This document shows positions 55,272 through 62,873 of a stretch of DNA of 64,000 nt, piece by piece. Below the pieces are notes generated by a model. It did not search any database, was not told the DNA's origin, and worked only from the letters and a program-made list of their open reading frames with translations. The position numbers were made by a program, and so were the translations under genes. Position 1 is the first letter of the stretch, and each line of letters opens with the position of its first letter. Source of the DNA: Actinomadura montaniterrae (GTDB lineage Bacteria > Actinomycetota > Actinomycetes > Streptosporangiales > Streptosporangiaceae); contig NZ_WBMR01000006.1 in NCBI RefSeq assembly GCF_008923365.1, positions 47,434-111,433 on the forward strand, given 5' to 3'.

Positions 55272-55298
55272 ATTCTGGAGAACAGAATTTCCTATTCT
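55272..55298. promoter_or_regulatory. three alternating half-sites between IclR and gentisate dioxygenase genes
   Basis: ATTCTG-N5-CAGAAT (55272-55288) is a perfect dyad, and the right arm pairs again with ATTCT (55294-55298) as AGAAT-N5-ATTCT. Half-sites are spaced about 11 bp, one helical turn, suiting an IclR dimer or tetramer. The last half-site overlaps TATTCT (55293-55298), the likely -10 of the catabolic operon. Confidence 0.7.
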
Positions 55299-55319
55299 TC
55301 ACAGCGTACCGGCACCACG

Positions 55320-56549
55320 ATGGCGGGTATGACCAGCACTCCTGCCGACCCCCTCGCGGCCTCCCCGGCGGCCTCCCCGGCGGCCTCGCCCGCGCCGGCG
55401 CCCGCGGACTCGCCGGTGCGGCTGCGGGCCGTCGACGCTCCCGGGCAGCCCGAGGTCACCCCGGAGCTCGAGGACCTCTACCGCGGCTTCGAGGCCGAAC
55501 TGCTCGTCCCGCTGTGGACGGAGATCGGCGGCCTGATGCCGCCGCATCCGCGCTCCAGCGCCGTCCCGCACGTGTGGAAGTGGGACCGGCTCGTCCGCCT
55601 CGCCGACCGGGCGGGGCGGATCGTGCCGGTCGGCCGCGGCGGCGAGCGCCGCGCGATCGCGCTCGCCAACCCGGGGCTCGGCGGCCGCCCGTTCGCGTCC
55701 CCGACCCTGTGGGCGGCGATCCAGTACCTCATGCCCGGCGAGGACGCGCCCGAGCACCGCCACACCCAGCACGCCTTCCGCTTCGTCGTCGAGGGCTCCG
55801 GAGTGTGGACGGTCGTCGGCGGCGACCCCGTGCCGATGAACCGCGGCGACTTCCTGCCGCAGGCCGGCTGGAACTGGCACGCCCACCACAACGCCACCGA
55901 CCGGCCGATGGCCTGGATCGACGGCCTCGACATCCCGTTCCAGTACCTGACCGAGGCGCAGTTCTTCGAGTTCGGGCGCGACGAGATCTCCGACGCCGAG
56001 CGCATCACGCCCGAGCGGTCCCGCTCCGAGCGGCTCTGGGGCCACCCCGGGCTCCGCCCCGTCGGCGTCGCGCACACCACGCCCGGGTCGCCGCTGCTGT
56101 CGTACAAGTGGGAGCACACCGACCGCGCGCTCGCCGACCAGCTCGCGCTGGAGAAGGACGGGCACGCCGCCACGGTCGAGCCCGGCCACGCCGCCGTCCG
56201 CTACAGCAACCCCGCCGACGGCACCGACGTGCTCCCGACCCTGCGCGCCGAGTTCCACCGGGTGGCGCGGGGCGCCGAGACGGCCCCGGTCCGCGAGACC
56301 GGCTCCAGCGTCTACCAGGTCTTCGACGGGTCCGGCACGGTCTCGGTCGGCGACCGGACCTGGTCGGTGACGCGCGGGGACCTTTTCGTCGTGCCGTCGT
56401 GGGAACCGTTCTCGGTGCGGTCCGAGGCCGGGCCGTCCGACTCCGACTCCGGGGCCCTCGACCTGTTCCGCTTCGGCGACGCGCCCGTCTTCGAGGCCCT
56501 CAAGCTCCACCGAACCGCCACCCACCGAACCGCCGAGGACGACGTCTGA
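55320..56549 (+). CDS. gentisate 1,2-dioxygenase (cupin)
   Basis: A 409-residue bicupin oxygenase; the start is the ATG at 55320 or 55329. The first residues are an Ala/Ser/Pro repeat (AASPAASPAAS) that is not conserved. The catalytic cupin has the typical MPGEDAPEHRHTQHAFRFVVEG iron site (His-x-His about residues 146 and 148) and the later His in WNWHAHHNATDRPMAWIDGLD. A C-terminal second cupin carries VYQVFDGSGTVSVGDRTWSVTRGDLFVVPSWEP. It cleaves gentisate to maleylpyruvate. It heads a four-gene operon: the next start overlaps its stop (TGATG). Confidence 0.94.
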   Translation: MAGMTSTPADPLAASPAASPAASPAPAPADSPVRLRAVDAPGQPEVTPELEDLYRGFEAELLVPLWTEIGGLMPPHPRSSAVPHVWKWDRLVRLADRAGRIVPVGRGGERRAIALANPGLGGRPFASPTLWAAIQYLMPGEDAPEHRHTQHAFRFVVEGSGVWTVVGGDPVPMNRGDFLPQAGWNWHAHHNATDRPMAWIDGLDIPFQYLTEAQFFEFGRDEISDAERITPERSRSERLWGHPGLRPVGVAHTTPGSPLLSYKWEHTDRALADQLALEKDGHAATVEPGHAAVRYSNPADGTDVLPTLRAEFHRVARGAETAPVRETGSSVYQVFDGSGTVSVGDRTWSVTRGDLFVVPSWEPFSVRSEAGPSDSDSGALDLFRFGDAPVFEALKLHRTATHRTAEDDV

Positions 56550-57379
56550 TGAAGCTCTCCACCATCCGCACCGCCGCCGGGACCCGCGCCGTCCGCCTCG
56601 ACGGCGACCGGCTCGTCGACCTCGGCTATCCCGACCTGGGCGCCCTCCTCGCCGAGCCGGACTGGCGGGACAAGGCGGTCGGCGGCTCCGGCGCGGTCCA
56701 CGACCTCGACGGCGCCGACTTCGCGCCGGTCGTACCGAACCCGTCGAAGGTGATCTGCGTCGGCCACAACTACTCCAACCACATCAAGGAGATGGGGCGG
56801 GAGCTTCCGGCGTACCCGACGCTGTTCCCCAAGTTCGCCGACTCGCTGATCGGCGCGCACGACGACATCGTCAAGCCCGCCGAGACCGACGCCCTTGACT
56901 GGGAGGTGGAGCTCGCCGTCGTCATCGGCGCGGAGGTCCGCCGCGCCGACGACGCGCAGGCCGAGGCGGCGATCGCCGGGTTCACCGTCATGAACGACGT
57001 GTCCGTGCGCGACTGGCAGTTCCGCACCATCGAGTGGACGCAGGGCAAGATCTGGGACTCCTCCACCCCCGTCGGCCCGTACCTGGTCACGCCCGACGAG
57101 GTCGGCGGCGTGCGCCCGGCGCTGCGCGTGCGGACGGTGGTCGACGGCGCGGAGATGCAGTCCGACGACACCGGCACGCTGCTGTTCGACCCGGTCTTCC
57201 TGGTCAAGTACATCTCCACGATCATCACGCTGCGTCCTGGCGACCTCATCGCCACCGGCACCCCTGCCGGCGTGGGCCACGCCCGCGACCCGAAGGTGTA
57301 CCTCACCGGCGGCGAGACGGTCGTGACCGAGGTCGACGGCATCGGCGCCTGCACCAACCGCGTCGTCAAGGACGCCTGA
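56549..57379 (+). CDS. fumarylacetoacetate hydrolase family: fumarylpyruvate hydrolase
   Basis: A 276-residue FAH-fold enzyme. The family core is present: NPSKVICVGHNYSNHIKEMG, YPTLFPKFADSLIGAHDDIV, metal ligands in DWEVELAVVIG, and the GKIWDSSTPVGPYLVTPDEV, MQSDDTGTLLFDPVFLVKYIS and GDLIATGTPAGVG motifs. In this operon it should split fumarylpyruvate into fumarate and pyruvate, the last step. The ATG overlaps the dioxygenase stop, and its own stop overlaps the next ATG. Confidence 0.92.
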   Translation: MKLSTIRTAAGTRAVRLDGDRLVDLGYPDLGALLAEPDWRDKAVGGSGAVHDLDGADFAPVVPNPSKVICVGHNYSNHIKEMGRELPAYPTLFPKFADSLIGAHDDIVKPAETDALDWEVELAVVIGAEVRRADDAQAEAAIAGFTVMNDVSVRDWQFRTIEWTQGKIWDSSTPVGPYLVTPDEVGGVRPALRVRTVVDGAEMQSDDTGTLLFDPVFLVKYISTIITLRPGDLIATGTPAGVGHARDPKVYLTGGETVVTEVDGIGACTNRVVKDA

Positions 57380-58002
57380 TGGCCCGCACGTTCGCCGACG
57401 CCGTCCGCTGGGCGCGGGAGGGCACGCGGTTGTTCCTCGACGCCGCCGGCGGCCTGACCGAGGCGGAGTACGACGCCCCATGCCTGCTGCCCGGCTGGTC
57501 CCGCAAGCACCTCGTCGCGCACGTCGCGGCGAACGCCGACGCGCTCGGCAACCTGGTGCACTGGGCCGCCACCGGCGAGGAGACCCCGATGTACGCGTCG
57601 GCCGAGGAGCGGGCCGCCGGGATCGAGCGCGGCCCCCGGATGAGCGGCGCGGAGCTGACCGGCTGGCTGGCCCGGTCCTGCACCGAGCTGCGGACGGCGA
57701 TGGACGCGCTCACCGAGCGCCAGTGGCGGGCCGAGGTCGTCACGGCGCAGGGCCGCACCGTCCCCGCGACCGAGGTGCCCTGGATGCGGTCGCGCGAGAC
57801 CTTCGTCCACGCCGTCGACCTCGACCGCGGCGTCTCCTTCGCCGACCTGCCGGGCGGCTTCCTGGACGCCCTCGTCACCGACATCGCCGCCAAGCGGGGG
57901 CTGGACGCGCTCCCGGACGGGCCGCTCCCCGAGGTCGCCGCCTGGCTGGCCGGACGGCCGCACGCCCTCGCCGGCGCACCGGACCTGGGCCCCTGGCTCT
58001 GA
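57379..58002 (+). CDS. mycothiol-dependent maleylpyruvate isomerase
   Basis: A 207-residue DinB-like protein of the MDMPI family. Metal-site residues are placed as in the characterised enzyme: H48 in KHLVAHVAANADAL and the E140-x3-H144 pair in SRETFVHAVDLDRG. The GWSRKHLVAHVAANADALGNLV phrase is diagnostic. It converts maleylpyruvate to fumarylpyruvate using mycothiol, the thiol of actinomycetes, which also supports the taxonomic call. Third gene of the operon; it starts in the TGATG overlap. Confidence 0.93.
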   Translation: MARTFADAVRWAREGTRLFLDAAGGLTEAEYDAPCLLPGWSRKHLVAHVAANADALGNLVHWAATGEETPMYASAEERAAGIERGPRMSGAELTGWLARSCTELRTAMDALTERQWRAEVVTAQGRTVPATEVPWMRSRETFVHAVDLDRGVSFADLPGGFLDALVTDIAAKRGLDALPDGPLPEVAAWLAGRPHALAGAPDLGPWL

Positions 58003-58024
58003 GGCGCCCGAGAAGGAAGAGACC

Positions 58025-59278
58025 ATGACCAACCCTGATGTGATCGTCGTCGGCGGCGGCATCGGCGGGCTGGGCGCCGCCTACGCGCTGACCCGCCGCG
58101 GCCTCGCCGTCCGCGTGCTCGAACGCGCCGCCGCCTTCGGCGAGGTCGGCGCCGGCATCCAGCTCGCCCCGAACTGCACGCGCATCCTCGACGACTACGG
58201 CCTGCTGGACGAGGCCAAGAGCCTCGGCGTCCTGCCCGACGCGATGATCATGCGCGACGCCGTCGACGGCACCGAGCTGACCCGCCTCGACCTGCGCGAC
58301 CTGGAGCGCCGCTACGGCTTCCCGTACCTGGTCATCCACCGCAGCGACCTGCACGCCATGCTGCTGCGCGCCTGCGAGCGCGCCGGCGTCGACCTGCGGA
58401 CGTCCCAGCAGGTGACCGCCTGCGCGAACACCGCCGGCGGCGCGAGCGTGACGCTCGCCGGCGGCCGCGTCGAGGAGGCGCGGGTCGTCATCGCGGCCGA
58501 CGGGCTGCACTCGGTGGCGCGCAAGCTGCTCGTGGACGACGAGCCGGTGTCGTCGGCGTACGTCGCGTACCGCGGCACCACGCCGACCGCGAGCGGCCGC
58601 GCCGCGGAGGTCGACCTGTCCGAGGTCGTGGTGTACGTCGGCCCGCGCTGCCACTTCGTCCACTACGGGCTGCGCGGCGGCGAGCTGCTCAACCAGGTCG
58701 CCGTGTTCGAGTCGCCCAAGGCGCGCGCCGGCGAGGAGGACTGGGGCACGCCCGACGAGCTGGACGCGGCGTTCGCGGGGACCTGCGACTTCGTCCGCGG
58801 CGGCCTGCCCGACATGTGGCGCGACCGGTGGTGGCGGATGTACGACCGCGACCCCATCATGACCTGGGTGGACGGGAGCATCGCGCTGCTCGGCGACGCC
58901 GCGCACCCCCCGCTGCAGTACATCGCCCAGGGCGCGATCATGGCGATCGAGGACGGCTGGGTGCTCGGCGAGCAGGTCGCCCGCCACCTCGGCGACGGGG
59001 GCTGGCCGGCCGTCCTCGCCGCCTACCAGGCCGTCCGGCCCGAGCACTGCCGCCGCGTCGTCACCACGTCGCGCGCCTGGGGCGAGCTGTGGCATCTCGA
59101 CGGGCTCGCCCGGCGGCAGCGGAACGTCCTGCTGCGGGAGCGCGACACCTACGACTACGCGTTCGTGGACTGGCTCTACGGCCCGACCGCGCTCGACCCC
59201 GCCGACGAGCCCCCGATGTTCACCCCGATCCCGCTGTCGTCCGCGAAGCCGGACGCGCTCACCGGGACCGGCGGCTGA
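58025..59278 (+). CDS. 3-hydroxybenzoate 6-hydroxylase (FAD-dependent)
   Basis: A 417-residue flavin hydroxylase: VIVVGGGIGGLGAAYALTRRGLAVRVLER, GEVGAGIQLAPNCTRILDDYGLLD, the DG motif VVIAADGLHSVARKLL and the GD motif SIALLGDAAHPPLQYIAQGAIMAIEDGWVL. The QLAPNCTRIL and PPLQYIAQGA phrases are those of 3-hydroxybenzoate 6-hydroxylases, which make gentisate. Being the fourth gene after dioxygenase, hydrolase and isomerase supports this strongly. GAAGGAAGAG lies before the ATG. The operon lacks a dedicated uptake gene; the nearby transporters are in other units. Confidence 0.92.
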   Translation: MTNPDVIVVGGGIGGLGAAYALTRRGLAVRVLERAAAFGEVGAGIQLAPNCTRILDDYGLLDEAKSLGVLPDAMIMRDAVDGTELTRLDLRDLERRYGFPYLVIHRSDLHAMLLRACERAGVDLRTSQQVTACANTAGGASVTLAGGRVEEARVVIAADGLHSVARKLLVDDEPVSSAYVAYRGTTPTASGRAAEVDLSEVVVYVGPRCHFVHYGLRGGELLNQVAVFESPKARAGEEDWGTPDELDAAFAGTCDFVRGGLPDMWRDRWWRMYDRDPIMTWVDGSIALLGDAAHPPLQYIAQGAIMAIEDGWVLGEQVARHLGDGGWPAVLAAYQAVRPEHCRRVVTTSRAWGELWHLDGLARRQRNVLLRERDTYDYAFVDWLYGPTALDPADEPPMFTPIPLSSAKPDALTGTGG

Positions 59279-59281
59279 GCC

Positions 59282-59317
59282 CGGTGCCGGGCCGGCGGGC
59301 GAGCCGCCCCGGCACCG
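59282..59317. terminator. strong hairpin between convergent catabolic operons
   Basis: Perfect 10-bp outer stem CGGTGCCGGG (59282-59291)/CCCGGCACCG (59308-59317) with further pairing inside, a few bases after the hydroxylase stop and 30 bp beyond the CoA-transferase stop on the other strand. Bidirectional terminator candidate. Confidence 0.65.
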
Positions 59318-59347
59318 CACCACCTGGAGAACGAGAGCGGCCCGGCG

Positions 59348-59995
59348 TCAGGCGGCCTTGAGGGGGACCGGCACCCGGTCGCGGAGCTCGTCGACCGTGA
59401 TGCCGAAGGTCTCGCGGACCGACGCGCCGTCCGGGCCGACGTCGATGACGGCGACGTCGGTGTAGACCCGGCTGACGCAGCCGACGCCCGTCAGCGGGTA
59501 GGTGCACGCGGGCACCAGCTTCGACCGGCCCTCCTTGTCGAACAGCGTCATCATCACGAAGACCTGCTTGGCGCCGATCGCCAGGTCCATCGCGCCGCCG
59601 ACGGCCGGGATGGCGTCGGGGGCGCCGGTGCTCCAGTTCGCGAGGTCGCCGGTGGCCGACACCTGGAACGCGCCCAGCACGCACACGTCGAGGTGGCCGC
59701 CGCGCATCATCGCGAACGAGTCCGCGTGGTGGAAGTACGACGCGCCGGGCAGCTCCGTCACCGGGACCTTGCCGGCGTTGGTGAGGTCCGGGTCGATCCC
59801 GTCGCCGGTCGCGGCCGGGCCCATGTTGAGCATGCCGTTCTCGGTGTGCAGCACGACGCCCGAGCCGTCCGGGAGGTGGTCGGCGACCTTCGTCGGGCGG
59901 CCGATGCCGAGGTTGACGTAGGAGCCCGCCGGGATGTCGCGGGCGACGACCGCGGCGAGCTCGTCCGGGGTGAGGGGCCCCGTGGTGGGGGACAT
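59348..59995 (-). CDS. pcaJ: 3-oxoadipate CoA-transferase subunit B
   Basis: A 215-residue beta subunit of a class I CoA-transferase. The active-site glutamate is E52 in LHTENGMLNMG, and GGHLDVCVLGAFQVSATGDLANWS is the conserved central block. Together with the alpha subunit gene just upstream (1 bp gap) and a beta-ketoadipyl-CoA thiolase it makes the final section of the beta-ketoadipate pathway, moving CoA from succinyl-CoA to 3-oxoadipate. Related SCOT-type transferases act on acetoacetate; the thiolase partner favours 3-oxoadipate. Confidence 0.88.
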   Translation of the reverse strand: MSPTTGPLTPDELAAVVARDIPAGSYVNLGIGRPTKVADHLPDGSGVVLHTENGMLNMGPAATGDGIDPDLTNAGKVPVTELPGASYFHHADSFAMMRGGHLDVCVLGAFQVSATGDLANWSTGAPDAIPAVGGAMDLAIGAKQVFVMMTLFDKEGRSKLVPACTYPLTGVGCVSRVYTDVAVIDVGPDGASVRETFGITVDELRDRVPVPLKAA

Positions 59996-59996
59996 G

Positions 59997-60692
59997 TCAG
60001 CGCGCTCCTTGGACGGTGTAGTGGCGGTCCTCGACGCGCACCACGCGGTCGACGTAGATGCCGGGCGTGACGACCGCCTCCGGGTCGAGCTCCCCGGCGG
60101 CGACGACGCCGCCGACCTGCACGATCGTGGTGGCCGCGGCCGTCGCCATGACGGGCCCGAAGTTGCGGGCGGTCTTGCGGTAGACGAGGTTGCCCATCGT
60201 GTCGGCGCGGTGCGCGCTGATCAGCGCGACGTCGCCCTTGATCGGGTACTCCAGGAGGTGGACGCGCCCGTCGATGGTCCGGGTCTCCTTGCCCTCGGCC
60301 AGCGGGGTGCCGGCGGCGGTCGGGCAGTAGAAGGCGCCGATGCCCGCGCCCGCCGCCCGCATCCGCTCCGCGAGGTTGCCCTGCGGGACGATCTCCAGCT
60401 CGATCTTCCCGGCCCGGTACAGCTCGTCGAAGACGTAGGAGTCGCTCTGCCGGGGGAACGAGCAGATCACCTTGCGGACGCGGCCGGCCTTGAGCAGCGC
60501 GGCCAGCCCGACGTCCCCGTTGCCGGCGTTGTTGGACACGATGGTGAGGTCCTTCGCGCCCTGCCGGATCAGCCCGTCGATGAGGTCGAACGGCATGCCC
60601 GCGAAGCCGAACCCGCCGACCAGGACGGTGCTGCCGTCCGCGATCCCGCGGACGGCCTCGTCCACGCTCTCGACGATCTCCGCGCGGCTCAC
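59997..60692 (-). CDS. pcaI: 3-oxoadipate CoA-transferase subunit A
   Basis: A 231-residue alpha subunit, starting at the GTG at 60692 that overlaps the thiolase stop (GTGA). Conserved blocks: VDEAVRGIADGSTVLVGGFGFAGMPFDLIDGLI, LTIVSNNAGNGDVGLAALLKAGRVRKVICSFPRQSDS, ELEIVPQGNLAERMRAAGAGIGAFYCPTAAGT. It pairs with the beta subunit encoded next. The IVSNNAG and PQGNLAER phrases are typical of 3-oxoadipate and succinyl-CoA:3-ketoacid transferases alike. Confidence 0.88.
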   Translation of the reverse strand: MSRAEIVESVDEAVRGIADGSTVLVGGFGFAGMPFDLIDGLIRQGAKDLTIVSNNAGNGDVGLAALLKAGRVRKVICSFPRQSDSYVFDELYRAGKIELEIVPQGNLAERMRAAGAGIGAFYCPTAAGTPLAEGKETRTIDGRVHLLEYPIKGDVALISAHRADTMGNLVYRKTARNFGPVMATAAATTIVQVGGVVAAGELDPEAVVTPGIYVDRVVRVEDRHYTVQGAR

Positions 60693-61885
60693 GCCCCCGC
60701 CCCCTCGTTCTCCGGGCTCGTGTTCTCCAGGACGACGGCGAGCCCCTGGCCGACGCCGATGCAGATGGCGGCGACGCCCCAGCGCTCGCCGCGCTCGCGG
60801 AGCACCTTCGCGAGCGTGCCGAGGACGCGGGCGCCGCTGGCGCCGAGCGGGTGGCCGATCGCGATCGCGCCGCCCCGCGTGTTGACGATCTCCGGGTCGA
60901 TGCCCCAGGCGTCGACGCAGACCAGCGACTGGACGGCGAACGCCTCGTTCAGCTCGACCGCGCCCACCTGGTCCCAGCCGATCCCGGCGCGCGCGAGGGC
61001 GCGGTTCGCCGCCTCGACGGGCGCGTACCCGAAGTCCTGCGGGTCGAGGGCGAACGCGCCGCGTCCGGCGATGCGCGCGAGGGGCTCCAGGCCGATCCGG
61101 CCGGCGGCCTCGGCGGAGCCGAGCAGCAGCGCGGACGCGCCGTCGCTCAGCGGCGACGCGTTCCCGGCGGTGATGGTGCCGTCCGGCCGGAAGCTCGGCT
61201 TGAGCGCGGACAGCTTCTCCAGCGAGGTGTCGGCGCGGATGCCCTCGTCGCGCTTCAGCCCTTCGGCCGGGACGACCAGGTCGTCGTAGAAGCCCTCGTC
61301 CCAGGCGGCGGCCGCGAGCCGGTGGGAGCGCAGCGCGAACGCGTCCTGCCGCTCCCGGCTGACGCCGTACTTCTCCTGGAGCAGCTCGTTGGCCTCGCCG
61401 AGGGAGACGGTCCATTCCTCCGGCATGCGCTTGTTCACCAGCCGCCAGCCGAGCGTGGTCGACACGGCGGTGACGTTCCCTGCGGGGAAGCCCTTCGCCG
61501 GCTTCGGCAGCACCCACGGCGCCCGGGTCATCGACTCGACCCCGCCGGCGAGCACCACGTCGGCGTCGCCGGTCTCGATCGTCCGGGACCCGATCATCGC
61601 GGCGTCGAGGCTGGAGCCGCACAGCCGGTTGACGGTCGTGCCGGGGACGCTCGTCGGCAGCCCGGCGAGCAGCGCCGCCATCCGGCCGACGTTGCGGTTC
61701 TCCTCGCCCGCGCCGTTCGCGTTGCCCCAGACGACCTCGCCGACCGCGGCCGGGTCCAGCCCGGGCGCCCGCTCCAGCAGCGCGGTGATCACGCCCGCCG
61801 CGAGGTCGTCGGGCCGGACGCCCGCCAGGGCGCCGTTGAACCGGCCGAACGGCGTCCGGACGGCCGAGTACAGATAGGTGCTCAT
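60689..61885 (-). CDS. pcaF: beta-ketoadipyl-CoA thiolase (acetyl-CoA C-acyltransferase)
   Basis: A 398-residue thiolase from the ATG at 61885; the frame extends to 61942, but that part covers the LysR binding sites. Catalytic Cys89 is in TVNRLCGSSLDA, with the distal motifs NTRGGAIAIGHPLGASG (His) and AAICIGVGQG (second Cys). The VNRLCGSSLDA and WGNANGAGEENRNVGRMAALLAGLP forms are those of 3-oxoadipyl-CoA thiolases rather than acetoacetyl-CoA thiolases. It cleaves 3-oxoadipyl-CoA to succinyl-CoA and acetyl-CoA. First gene of the three-gene operon; divergent from a LysR regulator. Confidence 0.9.
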   Translation of the reverse strand: MSTYLYSAVRTPFGRFNGALAGVRPDDLAAGVITALLERAPGLDPAAVGEVVWGNANGAGEENRNVGRMAALLAGLPTSVPGTTVNRLCGSSLDAAMIGSRTIETGDADVVLAGGVESMTRAPWVLPKPAKGFPAGNVTAVSTTLGWRLVNKRMPEEWTVSLGEANELLQEKYGVSRERQDAFALRSHRLAAAAWDEGFYDDLVVPAEGLKRDEGIRADTSLEKLSALKPSFRPDGTITAGNASPLSDGASALLLGSAEAAGRIGLEPLARIAGRGAFALDPQDFGYAPVEAANRALARAGIGWDQVGAVELNEAFAVQSLVCVDAWGIDPEIVNTRGGAIAIGHPLGASGARVLGTLAKVLRERGERWGVAAICIGVGQGLAVVLENTSPENEGAGA

Positions 61886-61909
61886 GTCATCGAGGCTAGG
61901 TGGCCTCCC

Positions 61910-61947
61910 TTGATACAGTGAAGTATCAATATTCGCACCCATTGATA
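61910..61947. promoter_or_regulatory. LysR-type binding sites between thiolase operon and LysR gene
   Basis: TTGATAC-N6-GTATCAA (61910-61929) is a perfect 7-bp-arm dyad of the T-N11-A type. Immediately next, TATCAAT (61924-61930) pairs with ATTGATA (61941-61947) across 10 bp. Two adjacent, overlapping sites are the usual recognition and activation arrangement of LysR regulators. Confidence 0.75.
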
Positions 61948-61957
61948 TGCCATCGAT

Positions 61958-62854
61958 ATGGATCTACGCCAGCTGCGGTACTTCGTCGCCGTCGCCGAGG
62001 AGCTCCACTTCGGCCGCGCCGCCGACCGGCTCACCATGGCCCAGCCGCCGCTGTCGCAGGCGATCCGCCGCCTGGAGGCGGACCTCGGCGTCGAGCTCCT
62101 GCACCGCAGCACCCGCCGGGTCGACCTCACCGACGCGGGCCGCGGCTACCTCGCGCGCGCCCGCAAGATTCTCGGCGAGGTGGACGAGGCGGCGCACGAG
62201 GCCCGCCGGATCGCGGCCGGCGCCGTCGGCCACCTCACGATCGGCTGCGTCGGCTCCGCCACCTACAGCCTCCTGCCCGCCATCTCCCGCGGCCTGTCCC
62301 TCGAACTGTCCGGCGTCGACTTCTCCTTCCGGGGCGAGATGCTCGTCCCCGACCAGGCCGCCGCGCTCCGCACCGGCGAGATCGACCTCGCCTTGCTGCG
62401 CCCGCCGATCGCCGACCTGTCCCTGACCGTCCTGCCGCTGCGCCGCGACCGGCTCGTCGTCGCCGTCCCCGCCGACCACGCCCTGGCCGCGCTGCGGCAG
62501 GTGGACGTCGCCGACCTGGCGGACGCCGACCTCATCGTGCATTCCGCGGACCGCCGCTCCGTCATGTACGACGTGGTGCTCGGCCTCTTCCGGGACGCCG
62601 CCGTCGAACCCCGGATCCGCCATGAGGTCGGCGAGACCTCGACCCTGGTCACGCTCGTGGCGGGCGGTCTCGGCGCGGCCGTCGTCCCGGAACCGGTGAC
62701 GGCCCTGGCCCTCGACGGCGTCGTCTTCCGCCCGCTGGCCCGTCCCGCCATCACCGTCGACCTCGCCATCGCCCACCGGACCGACCGCACCGAACCCCAC
62801 CTCGCCCGAGCCGTCTCCGTCGTCCAGCGGATCGTGCGGGACGCGCCCGCGTGA
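61958..62854 (+). CDS. LysR family transcriptional regulator (CatR/PcaQ-like)
   Basis: A 298-residue LysR protein. N-terminal domain MDLRQLRYFVAVAEELHFGRAADRLTMAQPPLSQAIRRLEADLGVELLHRSTRRVDLTDAGR in short follows the family exactly. The effector domain contains LTIGCVGSATYSLLPAISR and LALLRPPI. The EELHFGRAA and AQPPLSQ phrases are common in regulators of catechol/protocatechuate pathways. It is divergent from the thiolase/CoA-transferase operon with paired dyads in the 72-bp gap, so it should activate that operon in response to a pathway intermediate. Confidence 0.93.
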   Translation: MDLRQLRYFVAVAEELHFGRAADRLTMAQPPLSQAIRRLEADLGVELLHRSTRRVDLTDAGRGYLARARKILGEVDEAAHEARRIAAGAVGHLTIGCVGSATYSLLPAISRGLSLELSGVDFSFRGEMLVPDQAAALRTGEIDLALLRPPIADLSLTVLPLRRDRLVVAVPADHALAALRQVDVADLADADLIVHSADRRSVMYDVVLGLFRDAAVEPRIRHEVGETSTLVTLVAGGLGAAVVPEPVTALALDGVVFRPLARPAITVDLAIAHRTDRTEPHLARAVSVVQRIVRDAPA

Positions 62855-62873
62855 GCACGCCAGAGCCGCCTGG

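Noticed and set aside
54837..56549. Extended gentisate dioxygenase start at 54837
   Set aside because: The upstream part is antisense to the IclR gene and crosses the regulatory half-sites. The cupin protein is complete from 55320 or 55329.
61886..61942. Longer thiolase start at 61942
   Set aside because: It would place coding sequence over the perfect LysR dyad, and thiolases begin close to the MSTYLYSAVRTPFG start.
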